The notes under the pieces were generated by a model. The model had not been told where the DNA came from. It did no database searches and saw nothing but the letters and a program-made list of their open reading frames with translations. From NCBI GenBank assembly GCA_021396245.1, contig WNYE01000004.1:711820-775819 (forward strand): a stretch of 64,000 nucleotides of DNA. Direction: 5' to 3'. The DNA is from Sporothrix humicola. Lineage: Eukaryota; Ascomycota; Sordariomycetes; Ophiostomatales; Ophiostomataceae. A program made the position numbers and the translations under genes. Shown here piece by piece: positions 1 to 12,492 of the stretch. Numbering within the stretch: the first letter of the stretch is position 1; the number at the start of each line of letters is the position of its first letter.

Positions 1-1080
1 TTGTAGAATGGCGGAGCTGCCGAGGAGTCGAAGGGTGAGCTGTCTGCCGATCGCGGCGAGTCGAGACTGAAAACACCAGGGTATCGAGGTGGGCGGGCCA
101 AGTACGGAACAAGAGAGTCGCGACCGAGAAGGCCATGGAAATTCTCCTTCATCCTCCGCAAAAAAACCGCACCAGAAGAGATGCCGTGGAAGTCCCATTC
201 TCCGCGTTCGGTCAAGTCGAGCTGTCCGATTGTCTCGATCATGGACATGAGTTCTTCACCCTCGGAGCCTGCTGCGTCGCCCGTTGCGCCAGGCTGTCGC
301 TGTTGCTGTTGCTGCTGAGACTGTTGAGTGTTGGCCGTCGTCTGCTGCTGCTGCTGTTGTTGTTGCTGCTCTTCTTGTCGTTGCTTTGCTGCTTGCATTC
401 GTGCGCGTTCCCGGTTCTGAAACTCCTGCTGCACCATTGGGTCCAGGTTCGGGTCCGCCAGGTCCACGTCGGGCATGAATTTACGAAGGAGAGTCTCTGC
501 TCGTTGCAGCCTACTCTCGAGAGCCTCGATGTACTGAGGTGCTGGATTTCTTCGCCGGTTTGATGGCTTATCATATGTGCATTCTGTCATCACGTTCGTT
601 AGGACTGGGAATCGGGAGAGGGGTGGCTAGCCACGGAAAGAAAGTGGTATAAGTCTACTCACCATAACTGTATACGGAACAGTGTGTACACGGCTGTTTG
701 CCGTCGCACTTGATCTTCTTCCGACGGCATTCGTCACAAGCTCGCGTTACGCGCCTGCGCTTGTGGACAGGCATTGGCGCGGGCGCGTCACCACTACCGG
801 CAAGATGGGCACCGTCTGTGACAGAGCCCTCTGCCTTCACGTCGACCTGATCATCGTCGCCCGAGTGGACGCTTCTGTCGGGAGAAGGTGCCTCGTTTCC
901 TTGCCAGCCCTTGGATGAGGCAGCGCCTGACTCGTCGTCCGATCCGCCTGGCGAGGCAGGTGTTTCCATGGCGGCAGATGGAGCGGTGCTGGCTGCGGGA
1001 TTTTGCGGCTGTGAGTAGAGGTGTGTCTCTGGAAAGAAAGACAATGGGCTGTCTGCAGAAGTTGCTGGTTGTTCGGCCAT
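1..1080 (-). CDS. Asg1-like Zn(II)2Cys6 transcription factor, partial (3' end outside window)
   Basis: Two exons are visible: 1080-663, then 583 to the window edge, joined over a 79-nt intron (donor GTGAGT, acceptor ACAG). The splice restores the sixth zinc-cluster cysteine. The first 333 residues show an acidic, Ser/Pro-rich N-terminus, then a basic patch and a binuclear cluster with cysteines at about 115, 118, 125, 131, 134 and 141 (CX2CX6CX5CX2CX6C). A linker NRRRNPAPQYIEALESRLQ and a short coiled coil follow, then a polyglutamine tract near positions 322-376, and IETIGQLDLTERGEWDFHG, typical of the linker before the fungal-specific TF domain. The cluster wording closely resembles yeast Asg1 (activator of stress genes). 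The ATG at 1080 is the first after an in-frame TAG at 1180-1182. Likely a nuclear DNA-binding regulator; its target genes cannot be read from the sequence. Confidence 0.85.
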
Positions 1081-4000
1081 AACACTGCTTTTGTCGTCGT
1101 CGCTGTTGCCACCGAGTAAGACCGTAGGCGAGGGGGTCTCGAAGTGACGGTGTGATTGGACCGAAAGACTGCTCGCTCGCTATCTGAATGTCCTGACCTC
1201 TTGCAGCCAGTTCAACTCTCAAGGCACGTCGGTTTGTGCATTAACTGGGAGAGCATCCGCCTTGTATGATGATAAAAGGGAAAGCGCGCAACGACCGTGC
1301 CGATTCAACAAGTCCGCGTGATAAAGGCCGTTTGTAAGGGTCGATCAAGCCAGTTACTCCGGGTTCATGGTGGCATGGTATGACAAGAAGATAAAAGACG
1401 GGGTAGAGAGCTGTTTATGCAGCCGATAAGTTTGAATTCCTGGCGACCACAAACAAATGGCTCCCTACCAGCCAGTAGGCAGCCTGGGTGAAGGGGGGGC
1501 CAATGGAGGCCGGATGGCTGTGCTGTTGAGGTGTGGTCTGTAAAACACAAAACACGACTATGGCCGCCGAAATCAAACCCGTCCGGGAGAGTGAGAGACA
1601 AGAAAGAAAGAGACTGAGTCAATGTTGCTTTTGCGAGGCGCTGTTTTGTCGTCGAGGTGTGCTGTATTCCGTATGGTCGAGGGGACGAGGTCGAACTGGA
1701 AGTGGCGGTGCGAATATAATAATGGGAGAAGGAGGCGAGGCAAAGTAAGGACAAGTCCCAGCTCGGGGGGCAGCTGTATCTCCGACTTTCTTTTTCTGTC
1801 TGGCAAGAGAGTTTCGATGTGTCAGTCTGCAAAATACGGGCGCTCGTTGGTCTGTCTGTGCTCGTCCAAAGGATTGTTGACAGGTCCTGGGGCGTATTTG
1901 CAGGTAGAGGTCACATTCGGTCACTCATGTACGAAAGTGGATTCCCGAGCAGTATGTCGTAGAGGTAAGAAAAAAAGAAAAAAGAAAAGAGAAAACGAGA
2001 GAGTTGAGAACAAAAACAACCACTTTAGGCTGTGAGGAGCATGGAGAAAGAAAATAAAGGACTCAAGAAAATAAGAGAAGAGAAACCAGAAATGTCTTCC
2101 CAACCCCCGATTCCAAGAACTCCGGGGTACACTTGTCGAGGAGAAGGCGAGACGAGGAACAGCGTTATGCAAAATAAATCCGAGGAGAAGGGAAAAAAGC
2201 AGTGAAAAGAAAAGAAGGAAAAAAAGAAGAGAAGACAAGCTGCGAGAGCAAGGTGCTAGACTAACAACGGCAGGGGGGATAGCAGAATTGGGGAGTGGAT
2301 TACCAACGAGTGGAGGAAAGGTGGAGAGAGGAGCGCCAAAGAGACTTTTTTCGAGTCTTAGGAACAACAAGTGGAACCCAAGACCCAAGTACCAAATACA
2401 CAGCAGCGTGGAGGACCGCTAGAAGCCGCTATGAGGGGGGACCAAGAACGGAGAACAGAAGGAGAAAAGAAGAAAAGGCAAAGCTCAGTCTGGCAGGGCA
2501 AGGAACAGAGAAAAGAAGCCAAGAGGTGTGGGTGTGATGTGGATGAGAGCGTGGCAATAGGCGCCAGGGTCGAATAGGGCAGGGCAGATGCTGCCCCGTG
2601 CAGTGGGCGCCGAAAGAGAGGACGGTTGTCGTACAGGACGGCAGGGTCCGAGGATCAAGAAAGTTGAAGCGCAATGGTGATGCCAAGACGAGGGCGGGCG
2701 GCTGCAGAGGACGGGGAGAATGTTTAAAAAGGTAAAATGGAAGACAAGAAGGGGAAAAGGAAGAAGGCGAGAAGAGAAGAAATGGAGAAGGTAAAGAGGA
2801 CGGCCCATGGGGGGAACTGGGTCGCATTGGGTGGGAAGGAACCAGAAGACCGGGCAAGAACGAGGCCGGCGAATTAGTCTTGGGAAGGCGCTATGGGACG
2901 GTCTTTGCGCTTCCAGGGCCGATAGGGAATCTGCATCTGTGGCTAGTAAAAAGCGAGCCTTTCACTCCCGGTATCTCCTCATGCTAGTGCTAGGCTGTGA
3001 GAAACAAGCTCGCATGCAAGGCAACAAAACCCCATCATATCGCTTCGTGGGTTTTAGAGCGGGAGAGATATTAAACCCCACAGGTGTTATGGGCTTCCTA
3101 CATGATGCACAGATCATAGAATAATGAACGGCGTTCTTGGTGCTGTGGCGGGCAGGAATTGGCGATTTAGCGGATGGGACATCTACAGGCAGGAGCGATG
3201 GAGAGGAACGATGAGGTAATGGCGTGGGTTCGGGGAGAACGAGGCAAGAGCCATACACCGGGTGTATTGGAGCAAATAACGGGAAAGAACAATGAACAGT
3301 AAGAAAAGGGGTGGTAGTACGTCGTACTGCAAAATATGTGCGAGTCAACAATAAATCTTACGCAAGCAATATATTTTCTTCCTTGCAACTTACCGCGGCC
3401 TGCCAGCAACACCACACAGATGTTCGCCCTTCGATGCCCGGCGCCTTAGAGGCGGAAACAGCGTCACAATAACACGGGACGCGAGAAACCCAAAGTCGCA
3501 ATAACGCCACAGCAATTACTCTGTTATTGGGCCCAAAGACGGGAGGGTAACGTTGAAGGCGCTGGAGCAGACAATCAACAAGGCGATACGTTGTAAGTAT
3601 GCTCAAAGATACGGAGTACTTGCATTCAACCTGTGGAATGGGAATGGGACTTGCAGGGCCTAGACAAGACGGGGGCGGCCGGTGTGGGCAAGCGGCAGGG
3701 CGAAAGCTGGGGCCAAAAAGGGCAGAGCCAAGTGCTGATCGCAAGACTTACAGCATGGGGCGTTGTAGAACAACGCTACTGGCAAAGGAGATTTACTGAT
3801 TGAAGAACATAAAAAAAAAAAAACAGTTGGACTTCGCGTGAAAAAGAACAACTGTGATGGCGAGTTTTTAGGGGCAAAGTCCGTAAACGCCGTGCAAGTG
3901 TCCAAGAGGTCCCTGGGTATTCAGGATGCAAACATCACAAACTGAAGAGCCTAAATTGGCGTTAGACAGGCGCCAGACTGACGTCCGGCCGGGACAAGGT

Positions 4001-7000
4001 CGAAAAAGGGTCTGAATGAGAAGCCAGAATAGCCTGAGCGGTTGTCAACTTGTGAATCACAAAATCGAGCCCACGTTGGTTGCTCCTTCCTGATGTGCAA
4101 AATCGGCGCCGTTGCGGTTGGCGATGCTGTCCTTGGGCGGAGACTGTTGAGGCCCACCTTCCAGCATGGGGAATTGATCTCTGGTTTTTGTGAGGAAAGA
4201 GCCCCCCCGTGGCACTGAAGGCCCCGTTTATTTTGTACATCTTTTGTGAGCGAGGCCGAGGAGGTCTTTCTTTCAGGAGAAAAAAAAAGTGCAACTAGCC
4301 CAGAGCGTCTTATTCCCGGGCTATTTGTGGTTCTTTTACTGGACTTTCCTCATGTCTTGCGGCGAAAATGCACAATGCTCAGTGGACATGCTCACAATTT
4401 TGATACCTCGTACGCTTGCTGACTCCTTCCTAACATGATGCTGAAGTTCTGATGCTGGACCTCCCGGCCTGCCTCTCCTTCCTTCTTCGCTCGTGGTCGC
4501 CCCCAACGGCTTCCCTCGTGCTTTCCTTCGAGCATGTAATATTTGTGTTGGTGGGACTACTCCAACCTAATAGTAACCCCTTGCTCTATCCACCTTACCT
4601 ACGACGAATTGAGAGTCTTCCTCCACACCTCCATCACAGCCTCCATCACCACGAAAAAAGGAATAGCGCCAAGGTAGTGCTGTGATACCCTTGCACTGGT
4701 CGATCGACTCAAGAGAAAAGCCACGAGGGAACGAAGGAGACGATGGCTCCTCGAAATAAGAAAGGAGTGCAACACCACACGAAAAGAGCAAAGACGCACG
4801 GCCGATATCGATATGACTCTGACTGCGGGAAAGGGATAGGATGGGGCACGCGCTCCAAACGCGTGTTGTCGCAATTAGTCAAGCCCCTTTCTTTTCTAGG
4901 TTCAAAGTCGGGGCACGGGGCAAGATGAGATGCGAATCTGTGAGTCTTCCTGCACTGGGGTGTCGGGACTGACTGTTCATCAACCGCTTTACAGATCCCG
5001 AACCATGGCCGTCAATGGGTCGATCCAGCATTGGGCATTACGAGAATTGGTACTTTTACACCCATCTCACCTTGGTGACGACGACTCTCTATCTGTACCC
5101 ATGGTCAAAGGGATAATCTCCCACAAAGCAGAGAGGAGAAAGGAGAAATAAGAAAAGGCAAAAGCAACAACAAATAAACGGAAAGACCATTCCCGGACCG
5201 CAAAGACAGCGCTATGCCATGATGGGTTCCGACCCCGATAGACTATTGGCCTAGCAGCAAAGGGGAAAATAGCATTTGTGGTGTAAGACGCAGCCGCATA
5301 TTGAAATGCACAAGTACGACACGCAAAAAGAGGAAATGATGGGCGCTCAAAGACCAAAAAAGACCAGTCCAAGTGTGCTGGTCTCCCGCCGAGCCTCCTG
5401 GAAATCTTTGAGGTGATAACAAAAAATCCATCCGCCGCTTGCACATCTTTCCTGCGCAAAAAGGCTGTTCAGGGTGTGAGGTGCAACGTCTCCCCCCAGG
5501 ACGCAGATCGAGGATCGACTCTTGTCCCGTCTTCGATGGCAACCTTTGACAATTCAATATGTGACAAGCACAGAAGCATAAAGCGAGTATCATGGTACTA
5601 CGGAGTAATACACCGTTCAGGTACCACGTACGTGCTTTGCTTACCCTCGTCCCAGCGGTGAATTATCCCGGCCACCTGGTTTCAGGACCTAAAACCCCAA
5701 CCCACACATAAATCACGAACAAAACACAGTTTCTCGACAAACACTTGGCGCAATCCACAAGCTACAGATGTATGGAATAGGGGGGTCGGACTGCAAGCAA
5801 GCAAGGGAAAATAAGATGCCAAGCTGGCTGGCTGCGGTACTTGTGGACCGGGGACCGGGCCTTGACGCGTTGTCGGCGGCAAAATGAACAAGAATGGCAA
5901 AAAGACATCAGACAAAAGGGAGGGGAGGGGGGCCTGAGTCCACCGAGAAACACGAGGCAGCTGTTGTATCGAAATCCACGAAGCAGCGGAGCTCTTCTCC
6001 TTAAATATCGATTTCAGATCAGTTCTGAGTATCCGCAAGTGTGCGTATGTTATGGACAATACACAGCTCACGAGTCCCTTGATATTTCGACTCAACTTCA
6101 TATCTGTTGCTTGAGGCGTGTCAAGCCTTATGTGCATTGGCCAATCCATATCACGAGCCCTGGAAGATATGGGATGATCTTTTCTCATTGCGTTTCTTTT
6201 ACTTCGGGCCCAATGCTCCGTCCCAAACTGTCTAACACGAGAGGCCCTTGTCCCTTGTCAATAAGTGCGAGTGCCAAGGGACCTCGTAGGGTTTAATGTC
6301 TTTTAAAGACAAAAAGAGGGAGACTTTATTCGTTCGCGTATGTACGGAGTATTTGTGCGGGAAAAGACACGACGAAAAAGGTGTCAGCACAAGTAGCAGG
6401 CTGGCAGACTTTTGACAGGGAGTTGTCGTCTTTTCGTCTTTTCTTTTCACAATTCTTCGCACGTTGAAATCTCCAGCACCAATAAGATTTTTTAATGCAT
6501 TTTATTTCCCTAAATTAACACAACATGGCCCGTGGGGTGCAGGGGGGAACCGCACTGGCTAAAAAGCTTGGCGTACGCCATCGCTCCTCTTTGCTGGAAG
6601 GATAAAAAAGGGAGGATGCGTGCCCAGAAATCATTTGGGTTGGGTGAATTCTGAATTTGGTCGCTTTCGCTCTTATATTTTTTCGGGCTGGGAAAATATA
6701 GGGAGGGGGTCGTATTTTATGACAGCCCTCAGACCCAGCAGAAAAAAAAAGAGAAATACATGCAACATAACAGTACGCGCATCCAAGAGAACCACACCGG
6801 ATAATACGCCGTGCTACAACACAGAACATCCAAAGAACCCTTTTATTTTTTATTGCCTGACATCAACACTTTTGTCTTTCAAGGTACAATAAGATAGTGC
6901 GCAAACATGCACATAATTTATACGTACTCTGGTTGTGCCATCTTAATTGTCTTTGTAGGTCCGCCGGCCCTGTTTAGATGAACGATATTTTGCTCATTCC

Positions 7001-8834
7001 CTCCTTTTTTCTTCTTTTCTACTTGTTTAAATTCTACTTGTCGCCCGTACACGCGTCTTTGTGATACTCCCCTGACTGCAGATCCTCTGTCGCTTCTTAG
7101 TGTTGTTACGTGGACATGGCTCGCGAGATATTAACACAAAGCGATGCTCTTCCGGGAAATAGTTAAAGGGTCCTTTGAATTCAAGCATGTTTTTATCGTG
7201 CCCCCTCCTCAACTACCATATGCACGTTTAGATTGCACATAGCGTCATGGCCGCCGGCTTTGTTCCTGTACATCCGCAGGGCTGGCCAAGACGGTGGGTG
7301 GACTCGGCTGGTATGATTACTTGATCATTTATTCATGGTTCATTGGCCTTCATATGCCAACAGGACGCGTTTTGTTGGGCGCCGAGTTTTTATACCGTGT
7401 GCCACGATGGAGAGACCATCCGGAATGTTCGCCAGAAGCCTTCCCCTGGCCCCAAGAAAACGCGACGACGAAAAAAGGGCACGTTGTTGGAAATACTAGT
7501 ATGACGCCGAAGAAAGCCGCGTGGAGACTACATTAGGCCATGACATCGACTTGAACTAGTAGACTGGTAGCGTGCAAGACCAGAAAGATGGAGAATGTGC
7601 TTGCACAAAGGTTGCGGCGTATCTGACTTCCGAGTCGAGAAGCACAAGTACTCAGTAGAAATGCTGGCATGTCCATCAAGTGTTTCTAGGCCCAAAGTCG
7701 TATGTCCGAGCAGTTCCCAGTTGCCAAAAAGAGAGTTCAGCAAATGGAAAATATCTTGCAAGACTCCAAGATGCTTTTGTTCTTTCATGCACGAGATACA
7801 GTAGTTTGCAAATGGGGGCAAGAAAATAAACGGGCCGTTTTGGGGAAAAACAAAAAGTAAGAGAAAAGGACAGATGGAACAAGAATGGTTCTCGAGTGCC
7901 TTCCACGAATTGGAGGGGGTGGAATGAGAAGTTTGCAGAGCGAGAACGAGATAGGCAAGAGAAAACGACCAAAAAAGGTAAATGGGAAAAAGAAGGAAAA
8001 GGAAAAGAAGAAAAACAGGATTAAAGCACACGACGACGCCAGGCCATCACTAACAAGGAGAAGCGATTCGTCAGTCGCCGACCCACGATCAAAAGCTTCT
8101 TTTTTTCCTCTAGCTATGCCTTTTCTGATATTATTTCTCTTTTGACTTTCTCACTTTCGCGCTGTGCCCCTTTCTCCAGGAACGAGGATCATACTCCTGC
8201 CGAACCATAAACCATAAAACAGCCACGCACAATAACTCAACTTATTCGTTTGAAGACTCAAAGAGGTGGAACCCATGTCGTCGCGCTGCTTCATAAAGAA
8301 TGAATGAACGCGTGGCACTTGCCACATGCGACCTGGTGTAGGTCATGCGAGATACGAGAATGGAAAGAGAACAGAGACAAGGCATGGATTGCAAGGCAAG
8401 AACAGTGAAAAGGGTGAATACCAAAAGGAGAAAATAAAAAGAAAATCACAAAAAAAGCTCAAGAAAGACAGCAGCGAATCGGCCAAAAGCCTTGAAGAGT
8501 TTAACGATAAAAAGAATAAAAAATGGGGAAGAGGGGACCGAGGACAGGGGAGCAAAGTCAGTGAGTTCCCCCTTTTGGTGCGCATCGACAACGTCTGCTT
8601 AGCAAATAGTTGACAAGAGAGAGGGGGGCATGTATTTTCCGACTTTTGACCAGTCCGAACAAGGCAATTCGAGAGGACGTTTAGTAGATGTTTAGGCTGG
8701 GATCTCGGTACCGAAAAGGCCAAAGATGGTGCGAACCAGGACCAGGATCAGGATCTACCTGCCAGGCTCGAGTTTGGAGGTGGCGGTGGAGAGAGAAAGA
8801 AAGGGGACTCGGGGGACAAAAGAAAGGATAGGAA
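1081..8834. other. Long non-coding region upstream of the transcription factor
   Basis: I see no convincing gene in these 7.7 kb. Open stretches are low-complexity (Ser/Leu/Arg/Lys runs) with no recognisable domain. The + strand is purine-rich over long spans (for example 1960-2540 and 7840-8530), so the sense strand of the minus-strand factor is pyrimidine-rich, as in long leaders and promoters of filamentous fungi. The part nearest 1080 is probably 5' UTR. The motif TACGGAGTA occurs at 3610, 5599 and 6343. Confidence 0.6.
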
Positions 8835-8843
8835 GACAAGAGG
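8835..8843. repeat. Target-site duplication, left copy
   Basis: GACAAGAGG, identical to the right copy that directly follows the other end of the element. Confidence 0.85.
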
Positions 8844-9338
8844 GGGTCCGTCTACACGCACAGAAAAATTGCTCCACGCACAGAGACCTTACCCATTTAA
8901 GCAAAAGCCAGGGCCTATATGTACAGTTGCTTTCTGTCCAAATTACAGCGCTGTTAACACTGTAAAAGGACTGCGAGCACTATTAGCGCTGTGAGCACTG
9001 TAAACACCACGCGTATATAAGCACTGTAAATATTATAAGTGTTATAAATATTGAGCGTCGTGGGCTTTGTGACAGTTATAAGAGTCGTGGGAGTCGTGTA
9101 CGTTGTGTAAGATACGTTGTGTACGCTGTGTTCTCTGTGTTCTCTGTGGGCGTTGTAGGCGTTGTGGGCGCTGTAAGCGTTGTAGGTGTTGTAAGTGTTG
9201 TGGGCGTTGTGGGAGTTGTAAGCGGTGTAAACAATCGCTGTATGGCCGCTAAAAGGCCTATTTAAACAGTCAGTCTAGTCATTATTAGGACTAGCGTTTT
9301 GTGCGTGGAGCAATTTTTCTGTACGTGTAGACGGACCC
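8844..9338. mobile_element. MITE-like non-autonomous DNA transposon, Mutator-type target duplication
   Basis: The left end 8844-8882 and the right end 9300-9338 are 39-bp inverted repeats with one mismatch, starting GGGTCCGTCTACACG. Immediately outside both ends lies the identical 9-mer GACAAGAGG (8835-8843 and 9339-9347), a perfect target-site duplication. The 495-bp element has no coding capacity. Its interior is made of degenerate short repeats around GCACTGTAA and, at 9149-9229, nine 9-bp units of the type GGCGTTGTA. A 9-bp duplication with long inverted repeats fits Mutator-like elements; family assignment is inference because no transposase is present. The near-perfect ends suggest recent movement. 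Confidence 0.85.
9149..9229. repeat. Nine-unit 9-bp tandem array inside the MITE
   Basis: Nine consecutive variants of GGCGTTGTA, with differences mainly at the first, third, fifth and last bases. Looser copies of related repeats extend upstream to about 8945. Confidence 0.75.
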
Positions 9339-9347
9339 GACAAGAGG
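9339..9347. repeat. Target-site duplication, right copy
   Basis: GACAAGAGG, matching the copy before the left inverted repeat. Confidence 0.85.
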
Positions 9348-10404
9348 CTATCGTCGTTGAAAGTAGAGGGTACTTGTGCATTTGGGGGCTCCTAATTTCC
9401 CATCTTCTTTTGCACCGGTCCACTTGGGAGGCTCGGTCGGAGCTTATGATTCTCGAAGGCCGACCGACAGCTTCACTGCAACAGGCGCCTGTCAAACTTT
9501 TATCTTAAAGAGGGGACGATGATTTGGTGATACGTATGTGAAAGACGGGTTGTTAGTGGTTGAGTTAAAATGACTGAAGACAACTCTTCTGTCTTCCCAA
9601 TTGAAAGGAAGGTACTCCGTACGATTTACGCGGATTTGAGAGCGCTTTTGGCAGGCACAATCCCGTGTTTGCAGTCGCGAAATGGAAATCGAGAAGCGCA
9701 CTTCAATTCCCCCCAAACTGGCAAGGCCCCAATCAGCACCTTTGATTGGCTGACTGCTCCAGTCTGGGCCCCACTTTCCAAACCCCACCTTCAAACGTGA
9801 GCATCGGACCTTCCTCGAGAGCTTTGGCTGGGGCCAGGCTATCGTGCCTTCCTGCTGCCTTGTCAACAAACCAAATCCAACCCCACGATATCGCAGACAC
9901 GAAGCTGCACCGCGAGCTGCCATACAAGCTCAAGCATAGAACAGATACATCTACGAGCATCCAGAAATTGATCACCAGCAATCTTTGAACAGGGTGTCGC
10001 TTTTTACCGCCTCCCCTCACCGATTCACATCCCACATTAACCCAACTACGAGTACCGACACCGACCGCCTGAATTGAGATTGATACGCCCCGACGGGCCG
10101 CCTTCTCTCTTCCCCTTTTCCGTCTCCGACTTTATACCCATTCTGCCATCTCCCGGGCCGTGGCCGACCGACCGACGTGACTCAGCCGTATTCACGAACC
10201 CCTCACTTCCGCCCCATCCTCCGATCCTCCGAGACCACAAGCTTCACGCGACCATACGGTCCGGCAGACGTCATTGAGGGACACCACTATTTCTTTGGCA
10301 TAGCTTCTTTGTGGAGAGACACAGAGAGCCTTCCCACGGAGAGTTCTTGACTGCGCGTGGACCGGGCGAGAGCAGTGGAAGAGAAACACACAGAAACCGC
10401 AATC
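9348..10404 (+). promoter_or_regulatory. Upstream region of csn1 with paired CCAAT boxes
   Basis: No gene is seen here. Two CCAAT pentamers face each other at 9729-9733 (forward) and 9745-9749 (reverse), about 650-675 bp before the csn1 ATG. Paired CCAAT boxes are binding sites for the heterotrimeric CCAAT-binding complex in fungi; use at csn1 is inferred. A TACTCCGTA motif lies at 9613. The last 350 bp are C/T-rich and probably transcribed leader. Confidence 0.4.
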
Positions 10405-12060
10405 ATGGCAGCATCAAGAGATGGCCAGTTGGCATTTTTCGAGACCATGCGCTCACGAGGCAACGTGGTTGTCCAAGGTAAGAGCTTATTATGGCTCAGG
10501 GCTGCAAATTTGATATTATTTTCGCTAACGACTAGAACAGAGACCCCCAAGTTCGACCTCGAGCAATACATTTCAAACTACAAGGGTATGTTTTCCATGA
10601 GGCTCCGGCGGCTTCATCTTTGGCGGTGGAGGGCTTGACGTGGCTAACCCTTCTCTCCCCAGGCCCCTCCCGATATGAGCGCCTTCTGTTGATCGGCCGA
10701 TGTTCCGTTCCCCTGTACCTGGACGCACTCAAAGCGGCCGTCGCCGAAGCCCAAAAGAGCAACGACATCAACCGCTACCGTGAAGCCTGGGGCTTCCTTC
10801 ACCTGGCAGCACCAAACGACCCGGACGCCCAGCTCAATAAGAAATGGATGGAGGCCACAGACACGGCCAACGCAGCCCAGACGCGGGAACTGGAAAAGGA
10901 GATAAAGGGCTATAAGAACAGCCTCGTCAAGGAAAGCATCCGCATGGGCAACGAAGAGTTGGGCAGACACTATGAGGCGATGGGCGACCTGGTGTCGGCG
11001 CTCGAGGCGTACAACCGCATGCGGCCCGACGTGAGCACGCCGCGGCACATTGTGGAGCTGGGCAAGCATCTTGTCAGTGTGGCAATGCAGCGCAAGGAGT
11101 GGTCGTCGGTGATTGCACAGCTCAACAAGATCACGGGCCTGCAGGGCACAGACGAGGAGAAGCTCATGCAACCATACATCAGGTCCATGTCGGGCGTGGC
11201 CCTCCTAGGGCAGGACCAGTACGAGCAGGCGGCGCGGAGCTTTTTGGATGTGAACGTTCCCAGTGCCGGCGGCACGGTCAACAGCAGTTCCGGTAACAAC
11301 GCGAGCGGCGGTAACAACGCCGCCACCAGCGGCACTGGCTACATTTCCCAGGTCACCGAGGGCTTCCTAAGCGCCAATGATATTGCCGTGTACGGCGGCC
11401 TGCTGGCGCTAGCCACAATGGACCGCGCCACCCTCCAGACCAAAGTCCTGGAGAACAGCAAGTTCCGCGCGTTCCTTGAGCTCGAGCCGCACATCCGCCG
11501 GGCCATCTCGCAGTTTGTCAATGGCCGCTACGCGGCGTGCCTCTCCATCCTGGCATCGTACCGCGCCGACTATATGCTGGATTTGTATTTACAGAAGCAT
11601 GTCGCCAACATCTACACAAAGATCCGCAACAAGTGCATCACCAACTACCTGGTGCCCTTCTCGTGCGTCACCCTCGAGAGCATGAACGCCGCGTTTGCCC
11701 AGCCGGGCGAATCAATCGAGGACGAGCTTGCCAAGATGATCCGCAAGGGACTCGTCAATGCGCGGATTGATTCCATAAACAAGGTGCGTCTCCCAACAAA
11801 CCCCGGCGTAACAATCAGACTATGGTACTAACCCTCCCGTGCAGCTCGTCAGAACGGTCAAGGAGAAGCCCCGGGTCAAGCTCCATAAGACGGCGCTGGC
11901 CTCGCTCTCCAAGTTTGAGGCAGACGCCATCGACCGCATGCGGCGGATCAACATTGTGGCGGCCGAGCTCGAGGTGCGCGGCACGCGTAAGGGCCAGAAC
12001 GCCATGCCCGAGTTGAATGACGGGTGGTTTGACTCGGCCACGCCGGTCGCAGTGGAATAG
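10405..12060 (+). CDS. csn1: COP9 signalosome complex subunit 1
   Basis: Four exons: 10405-10477, 10541-10585, 10663-11783 and 11845-12060, giving 484 residues. All introns have GT..AG ends, and the joins restore the family sequence ETPKFDLEQYISNYK then GPSRYERLLLIGRC. The N-terminal half is a helical repeat region (KGYKNSLVKESIRMGNEELG is highly typical of CSN1 and related PCI proteins). The PCI domain lies in the C-terminal half (about residues 270-400). CSN1 is a scaffold subunit of the COP9 signalosome, which removes Nedd8 from cullins and so tunes SCF ubiquitin ligases; in moulds it governs development and light responses. A Gly/Ser/Asn-rich insert (about residues 215-240) interrupts the helical repeat. 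The homologue Rpn7 of the proteasome lid was considered, but the N-terminus fits CSN1. The reading frame continues as repeats beyond the TAG stop (see findings). Confidence 0.92.
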
Positions 12061-12204
12061 GAACCGCCGGCAGTGGCAGAACCGCCAGCAGTGGCAGAAC
12101 CGCCAGCAGTGGCAGAACCGCCGGTTGTGGCAGTCCAGGAACCGCCGGCTATGGCAGTGCACGAGGCGCCGGTCATGGCGGTCTAGGACCCACCGGTCCC
12201 GGCA
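12061..12204 (+). repeat. 18-bp tandem repeat in frame after the csn1 stop
   Basis: Seven 18-bp units related to GAACCGCCAGCAGTGGCA. The first four are contiguous; later ones are separated by 6-bp spacers and become divergent. In the csn1 frame each unit would read as a hexapeptide of the EPPAVA type. TAG triplets stand before the first unit, before the seventh and after it. Confidence 0.85.
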
Positions 12205-12210
12205 GCTTAG

Positions 12211-12492
12211 CAACGCCCGTTCGTGGACGCCGTGGTGAATTACGTGCTGCCAGTCGTATTGCCAATCGTGGAGGATCTGGGTCTGCCTATTGAGGTGGAG
12301 GTGGAGGAGGTGGTGGACGGCGAAAATGGCGGCGGGATCGGCGGCGAGATCGACGGCGACGACCGCCCCCCGACGATATTCGAGGTGATTTCTGACATGG
12401 TTAATGAAACGATAAACGAGGCGAACGACAGGCTTGAGGAAATCGAAGAGGAATTTAATTTTATTCCATACATTAGGTGCTCTATCATGTGA
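12211..12492 (+). pseudogene. In-frame acidic open stretch after csn1, possible eroded or readthrough C-terminal extension
   Basis: From the third TAG (12208-12210) the csn1 frame stays open for 93 codons to a TGA at 12490-12492. The conceptual product has a hydrophobic start (VVNYVLPVVLPIVEDLGLPI), a Gly/Asp/Glu-rich middle and an acidic helix-like end. No ATG occurs until 12397, so it could be expressed only by readthrough or splicing from csn1. I do not recognise it. It may be the remnant of a longer CSN1 tail or chance; the frame-preserving repeat before it favours former coding. Confidence 0.35.

Noticed and set aside
12061..12204. CRISPR-like direct repeats
   Set aside because: Contiguous 18-bp units without unique spacers in a fungal genome; this is a coding-type tandem repeat.
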